Part shown: positions 60,721 through 64,000 of the stretch, in pieces
Position numbering within the stretch: position 1 is the first letter of the stretch
How the letters are laid out: the number at the start of each line of letters is the position of its first letter
Source of the DNA: Chryseosolibacter histidinae
GTDB lineage: Bacteria > Bacteroidota > Bacteroidia > Cytophagales > Cyclobacteriaceae
Assembly (NCBI RefSeq): GCF_018598225.1
Contig: NZ_JAHESF010000011.1
Span: 1 to 64,000 of the forward strand
Direction of reading: 5' to 3'
Length of the DNA stretch: 64,000 nt
Made by a program: the position numbers and the translations under genes
The notes under the pieces: generated by a model
The model's input: the letters and a program-made list of their open reading frames with translations, nothing else
The model's database searches: none
Told to the model about the DNA's origin: nothing

Positions 60721-61668
60721 ATGGACAGGATCCGATGTTGGCTTTTAGCGCTCACCATGGCAGCATCCCAGGCTTATGCCCAGGATGCTGATTCGTTATT
60801 GACAAACGCTTCGTCTTTCTCTGCCGCAGATTCACTCTCCATCTTCAGCCTCATTGACAGCCTGCTCAGTCTCGAAGACGCATCAGGCTCGCAACTGGCG
60901 CTTCGCATGGCCTACAACAGCAACGTACTGTCTGCGGGCAGAACGCTGGGCATCGAAAATTTCGGGCTCGCGCCAGGCGTTTCATATTATCACCGTTCAG
61001 GCTTTTACGGCGATCTTTCGGGCTACTGGAGCAAGGATTTTGAGCCTGCGTATTACCTTACCGTGGCATCGCTCGGCTATATGCGCGACCTCTCGAAACA
61101 TTTTTCGGTGATGGCAGGATATGACCGATATTTTTACAACATCGCAACGAACGAGAACAGTTACATCCCTTACAAAAACACGTTATCCGTCAGCCCTATC
61201 GTGGAGCTCAAACCGTTGTCGCTGAGCGCGAACTATTCGTTCTATTTTGGTGATCAGCGTGCGCACAGGATCATGCCCTGCCTGACGCTCACCTTCCAGA
61301 AAAGGAAATTCCGGAGCATCGACCGCATCGCCTTCATGCCTTCGGTATTTGCGCTGATGGGTGACGAGGTGATCACAAAAATGGAATTTGTGCCGCCGAA
61401 AACACTACGCGAGGCAGCCGATAATATCAGGAAGTACGGAACCCGTTTCAGTGTTGCGCAGGTACGCAACCATGTATTCGGTATGATGAATTATGCCTTC
61501 AGCACGCCTTTAAGTATCTCCCACAAACAATGGATGCTGACCTTCACCTGGTCTTACAGCATTCCCAAAGCGCTGCCCGGAGAAACCCTTACCCTGTCTG
61601 AAAGCACTTACCTGTCTGGCAGCCTCACCTACATTATAGACCTCAGGCGGCATAAAAACCCTTTGTAA
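60721..61668 (+). CDS. Secreted outer-membrane beta-barrel-like protein
   Basis: 315 residues with signal peptide (ends MAASQAYAQ). After a Ser-rich section (ADSLLTNASSFSAADSLSIFSLIDSLLS) the rest shows regular amphipathic beta strands with aromatic ends: FGLAPGVSYYHRSGFYGDLSGYWSK, VASLGYMRDLSKHFSVMAGYDRYFYN, SLSANYSFYFGD, MLTFTWSYSIPKAL and YLSGSLTYIIDL. It probably forms a barrel of 12 or so strands. It lies 17 bases after the Spy-like gene and may be under the ECF sigma. Confidence 0.72.
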   Translation: MDRIRCWLLALTMAASQAYAQDADSLLTNASSFSAADSLSIFSLIDSLLSLEDASGSQLALRMAYNSNVLSAGRTLGIENFGLAPGVSYYHRSGFYGDLSGYWSKDFEPAYYLTVASLGYMRDLSKHFSVMAGYDRYFYNIATNENSYIPYKNTLSVSPIVELKPLSLSANYSFYFGDQRAHRIMPCLTLTFQKRKFRSIDRIAFMPSVFALMGDEVITKMEFVPPKTLREAADNIRKYGTRFSVAQVRNHVFGMMNYAFSTPLSISHKQWMLTFTWSYSIPKALPGETLTLSESTYLSGSLTYIIDLRRHKNPL

Positions 61669-61691
61669 AATAGTGGGGTTTGGATATTTTG
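61662..61691 (+). promoter_or_regulatory. Candidate promoter of the M1 aminopeptidase gene
   Basis: TTTG at 61662-61665, a 19-base spacer and TATTTTG at 61685-61691, close to the Bacteroidota TTTG-N19-TAnnTTTG layout with one base less in the -7 box. The ATG follows 26 bases later. Confidence 0.4.
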
Positions 61692-61717
61692 CAAACGTTA
61701 ACACCAAACCACCTATC

Positions 61718-63577
61718 ATGCTTAAGATCAGATTATTGTTCTGCCTCGCAACCGTTGTTCTCCAGCAGGCCGTTGCACAGGAATACCGCTGGCAACAAAG
61801 GGCTGAATATGTGATGGACATCCGCCTGGATGTGAATACACACCGTGTCAATGGCACGCAGAAGCTCACCTACTACAACAATTCAAAAGATACACTTGCC
61901 AAAGTATATTATCACCTCTACTTCAATGCATTCCAGCCCGGCAGCATGATGGATGTAAGGTCGAGGAACATCATGGATCCAGACCCGCGGGTCACCGACC
62001 GCATCTCGAAGCTAAGAGAAGATGAGATCGGCTACCAGCACATCCAGAGCCTGAAGCAGGATGGCAAAAATGTGAGCTACATCATCAACGGAACAGTGCT
62101 GGAGGTGACGTTGGCGAAAGCCCTTGTGCCCGGAGGAAAAACGGTGTTCGACATGACGTTCGAATCGCAGGTGCCCGTGCAGATCAGAAGGTCGGGACGG
62201 AATAACAAGGAAGGCATCTCCTACTCCATGACACAGTGGTATCCGAAGATGGCCGAATATGATTTTCAGGGATGGCATGCTTACCAATATGTGGCGCGTG
62301 AATTCCATGGCGTGTGGGGAGACTTTGACGTGAAGATCACCCTCGATCCCTCCTTCATGGTAGCGGGCACCGGCAAGCTTCAGAATGCCGACAAGATCGG
62401 ATATGGTTACGAAAAAGCAGGCACCACGGTAAAAAGACCGGAAGGAAACCTGACGTGGCACTTCATCGCTAAAAATGTTCACGACTTTGCATGGGCTGCA
62501 GATCCGGAATATGAGCACGAGAAACTCCAGGTACCTGGCGGACCCGAGCTGCATTACTTTTATCAGCCGGGCGCCAAGACCACTGAGGTATGGAAAAAAA
62601 TGATGGAGTACGGCGTGCGCCATTTCGAGTTCATGAATAAAACCTTCGGCCAGTATCCGTACGACACTTATTCGATCATACAGGGTGGAGACGGCGGCAT
62701 GGAGTACCCGATGTGCACGCTCATTACCGGAGAAAGAACTTTTGGCAGCCTCGTTGGCGTGATGGCCCACGAAGCCGCGCACAGCTGGTACCAGGGGGTG
62801 CTCGCCTCCAATGAATCGTTGTATCCGTGGGTGGACGAAGGCTTCACCGATTTCGCCGCAAACGAGTCGATGGCTTTCATGTTCAATGAGACCGATCCTC
62901 ACAAAGGAAGTTACGGCGGGTATTTCTCGCTCGTGAAAAGTGGTTTACAGGAGCCTGCCAGCCAGCACTCAGATCACTACAGCACCAACAGGGCTTATGG
63001 CACTGCGGCGTACAATATGGGTACCGTTTTTCTGCATCAGCTCAAGTACATCATTGGTGAGGAACAATTCTACCATGGCATGCGCCGGTATTACAACGCG
63101 TGGAAATTCAGACATCCCGAGCCGGAAGATTTCATCCGGATCATGGAAAAGGTTTCGGGCCTGCAACTGGCATGGTACCTGAACTACTGGATCAGTACCA
63201 CTAAACGTATCGACTACAACGTTAAAGCAGTAGTGGCTGCCGGTGACGAGACCATGGTAACACTGGAACGTGTGGGTGAGTTTCCCATGCCGGTAGACCT
63301 TCTGGTAACTTACAAGGACGGAAGCAAAGAGATGTATTATGTGCCCCTGAATGAAACCCTCGGCAACAAACCGGTGGAAGATAAGACCGTTCAGCGTTAC
63401 GATCTCCAGGCATGGCCCTGGGTAAATCCCACGTACACGCTGAGGATCAAACGCAGGGCCGCCGACGTTGCATCGGTTGAGATCGACCCCAGCCTTCGCC
63501 TGGCCGATATTGACCGGAAGAATAACAAGATCGACATGGCCCAGGCAATGAAGCCATACCAGGATCCGACTAAATAG
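61718..63577 (+). CDS. M1-family metallopeptidase, secreted
   Basis: 619 residues from ATG 61718, which opens the signal peptide (MLKIRLLFCLATVVLQQAVAQ); the longer frame from 61673 would overlap the promoter. Zinc site HEAAH at 351-355 and third ligand Glu 374 (WVDEGF), the HExxH-x18-E spacing of the family. The exopeptidase motif appears as GGMEYP instead of GAMEN. N-terminal beta domain: YVMDIRLDVNTHRVNGTQKLTYYNNS. The late section NYWISTTKRIDYNVKAV is typical of this Bacteroidota branch. It is an exported aminopeptidase for peptide nutrition. Confidence 0.94.
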   Translation: MLKIRLLFCLATVVLQQAVAQEYRWQQRAEYVMDIRLDVNTHRVNGTQKLTYYNNSKDTLAKVYYHLYFNAFQPGSMMDVRSRNIMDPDPRVTDRISKLREDEIGYQHIQSLKQDGKNVSYIINGTVLEVTLAKALVPGGKTVFDMTFESQVPVQIRRSGRNNKEGISYSMTQWYPKMAEYDFQGWHAYQYVAREFHGVWGDFDVKITLDPSFMVAGTGKLQNADKIGYGYEKAGTTVKRPEGNLTWHFIAKNVHDFAWAADPEYEHEKLQVPGGPELHYFYQPGAKTTEVWKKMMEYGVRHFEFMNKTFGQYPYDTYSIIQGGDGGMEYPMCTLITGERTFGSLVGVMAHEAAHSWYQGVLASNESLYPWVDEGFTDFAANESMAFMFNETDPHKGSYGGYFSLVKSGLQEPASQHSDHYSTNRAYGTAAYNMGTVFLHQLKYIIGEEQFYHGMRRYYNAWKFRHPEPEDFIRIMEKVSGLQLAWYLNYWISTTKRIDYNVKAVVAAGDETMVTLERVGEFPMPVDLLVTYKDGSKEMYYVPLNETLGNKPVEDKTVQRYDLQAWPWVNPTYTLRIKRRAADVASVEIDPSLRLADIDRKNNKIDMAQAMKPYQDPTK

Positions 63578-63578
63578 T

Positions 63579-63780
63579 CGAAAGTTTGAAGTTTAAAATG
63601 GTTTCCAGTTACCAGTTTCCGGGTAGCCAGTTGGGAGTGCACGGCCTTCATGAAAGCTTCAGCCCGAGGGAACATAGCTCAGAAGGCGATTTAACTCAAC
63701 GAAACCGGTAACTGGCAACCGGCAACCATACTGAGGCGTTTTTAATTTTAAACTTTTAACTTTAAACTTCGAACTTGAAA
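63579..63780. repeat. Inverted heptad arrays between M1 peptidase and ligA
   Basis: Left: TCGAAAG, TTTGAAG, TTTAAAA and TTTCCAG, TTACCAG (63579-63635). Right: CCGGTAA, CTGGCAA, CCGGCAA and TTTAAAC, TTTTAAC, TTTAAAC, TTCGAAC, TTGAAAC (63701-63780). The two sides are reverse complements in type and in nested order (AAAGTTT outside, CCAGTTACC inside), enclosing about 65 bases of unique sequence. The right array ends 8 bases before the ligA start. Confidence 0.8.
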
Positions 63781-63788
63781 CCAAACCC

Positions 63789-64000
63789 ATGACCGCTGCA
63801 CAGGCACAAAAAGAAATTATTGCCTTAACGGAAAAGATCAATTATCACAATACGCTGTACTATCAGCAGAACAGAACTGAGATCAGCGATTATGAATTTG
63901 ACCAGCTCCTGGAAAAACTGATCCAGCTGGAAAAAGAGTATCCGCAATTCAAGCAACAGGATTCTCCCACACAACGTGTAGGCGGAACCATCACCAAAGA
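63789..64000 (+). CDS. ligA: NAD-dependent DNA ligase, N-terminal fragment
   Basis: 70 residues up to the window edge, in frame with no stop. The Ia domain is clear: AAQAQKEIIALTEKINYHNTLYYQQNRTEISDYEFDQLLEKL, with the conserved Tyr-His-x3-Tyr-Tyr that binds NMN, and then the PQFKQQDSPTQRVGG start of the adenylation domain. LigA seals nicks in replication and repair, using NAD+. Its ATG lies 8 bases after the heptad tract. Confidence 0.97.
   Translation, partial: MTAAQAQKEIIALTEKINYHNTLYYQQNRTEISDYEFDQLLEKLIQLEKEYPQFKQQDSPTQRVGGTITK

Overview
The window reads as chromosome of a free-living Bacteroidota bacterium, most likely of the order Cytophagales. The signs are: Bacteroidota-type families (DUF5686 with a CarboxypepD_reg-like domain, DUF4382, lipoproteins with short lipoboxes, OM beta-barrels, a SerB-SerA fusion, split transketolase); almost no Shine-Dalgarno sequences; several upstream sites matching the Bacteroidota -7 promoter element TAnnTTTG; and an even, moderately high GC content. 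No tRNA, rRNA, IS element, prophage or CRISPR array was found. The taxonomic call is inference, not a database result.

Layout. 1-3017 (-): N-terminal half of a very large secreted beta-helix/Ig-like adhesin, running off the left edge, probably started by TTG. 3314-8912 (-): a translationally coupled three-gene unit made of a membrane-spanning STAND ATPase with WD40 repeats, an outer-membrane beta-barrel with a TPR-like periplasmic part, and a beta-propeller-like lipoprotein. It looks like a trans-envelope module and is the best candidate here for an undescribed system. 9109-12419 (-): thrS-infC-rpmI-rplT. 12523-18712 (-): DUF5686 protein, SanA/YdcF-like protein, TrmH-type methylase, and the diheme cytochrome/beta-helix pair of unknown function. 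18829-22624 (-): nupC, then etfB-etfA-bifunctional nuclease. 22794-33017: mixed housekeeping (TPR protein, dnaB, Mpl-like ligase, DnaQ-like exonuclease, DUF1684, M48 and M23 peptidases, FAH-family protein, peroxiredoxin with a histone-H1-like tail). 33022-42161: glycosyltransferase, lipoprotein serpin, serine hydrolase, and split transketolase halves separated by a DUF4382 lipoprotein and a vWA protein. 42124-52297 (-): a nine-gene ABC-transporter-dependent polysaccharide cluster (Wzm, Wzt with carbohydrate-binding tail, six glycosyltransferases of which one is fused to a methyltransferase, one deacetylase). 52593-59113 (+): ArsN2-like acetyltransferase, SerB-SerA fusion, tandem bestrophins, lipoprotein, class-V aminotransferase. 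59206-61668 (+): ECF sigma factor, membrane protein, Spy/CpxP-like protein, OM barrel. 61718-end (+): M1 aminopeptidase and the start of ligA.

Noncoding structure. Many gaps hold arrays of degenerate 7-base units (GGAGTCA-, CGTACCT-, GTCGACA-, TTGACAA- and TTTAAAC-like), often as inverted pairs that could fold into long hairpins. They sit next to stop codons and between genes at more than ten places, and form the most striking sequence-level pattern in the window. Several strong terminator hairpins and promoter candidates with very short leaders are also listed.
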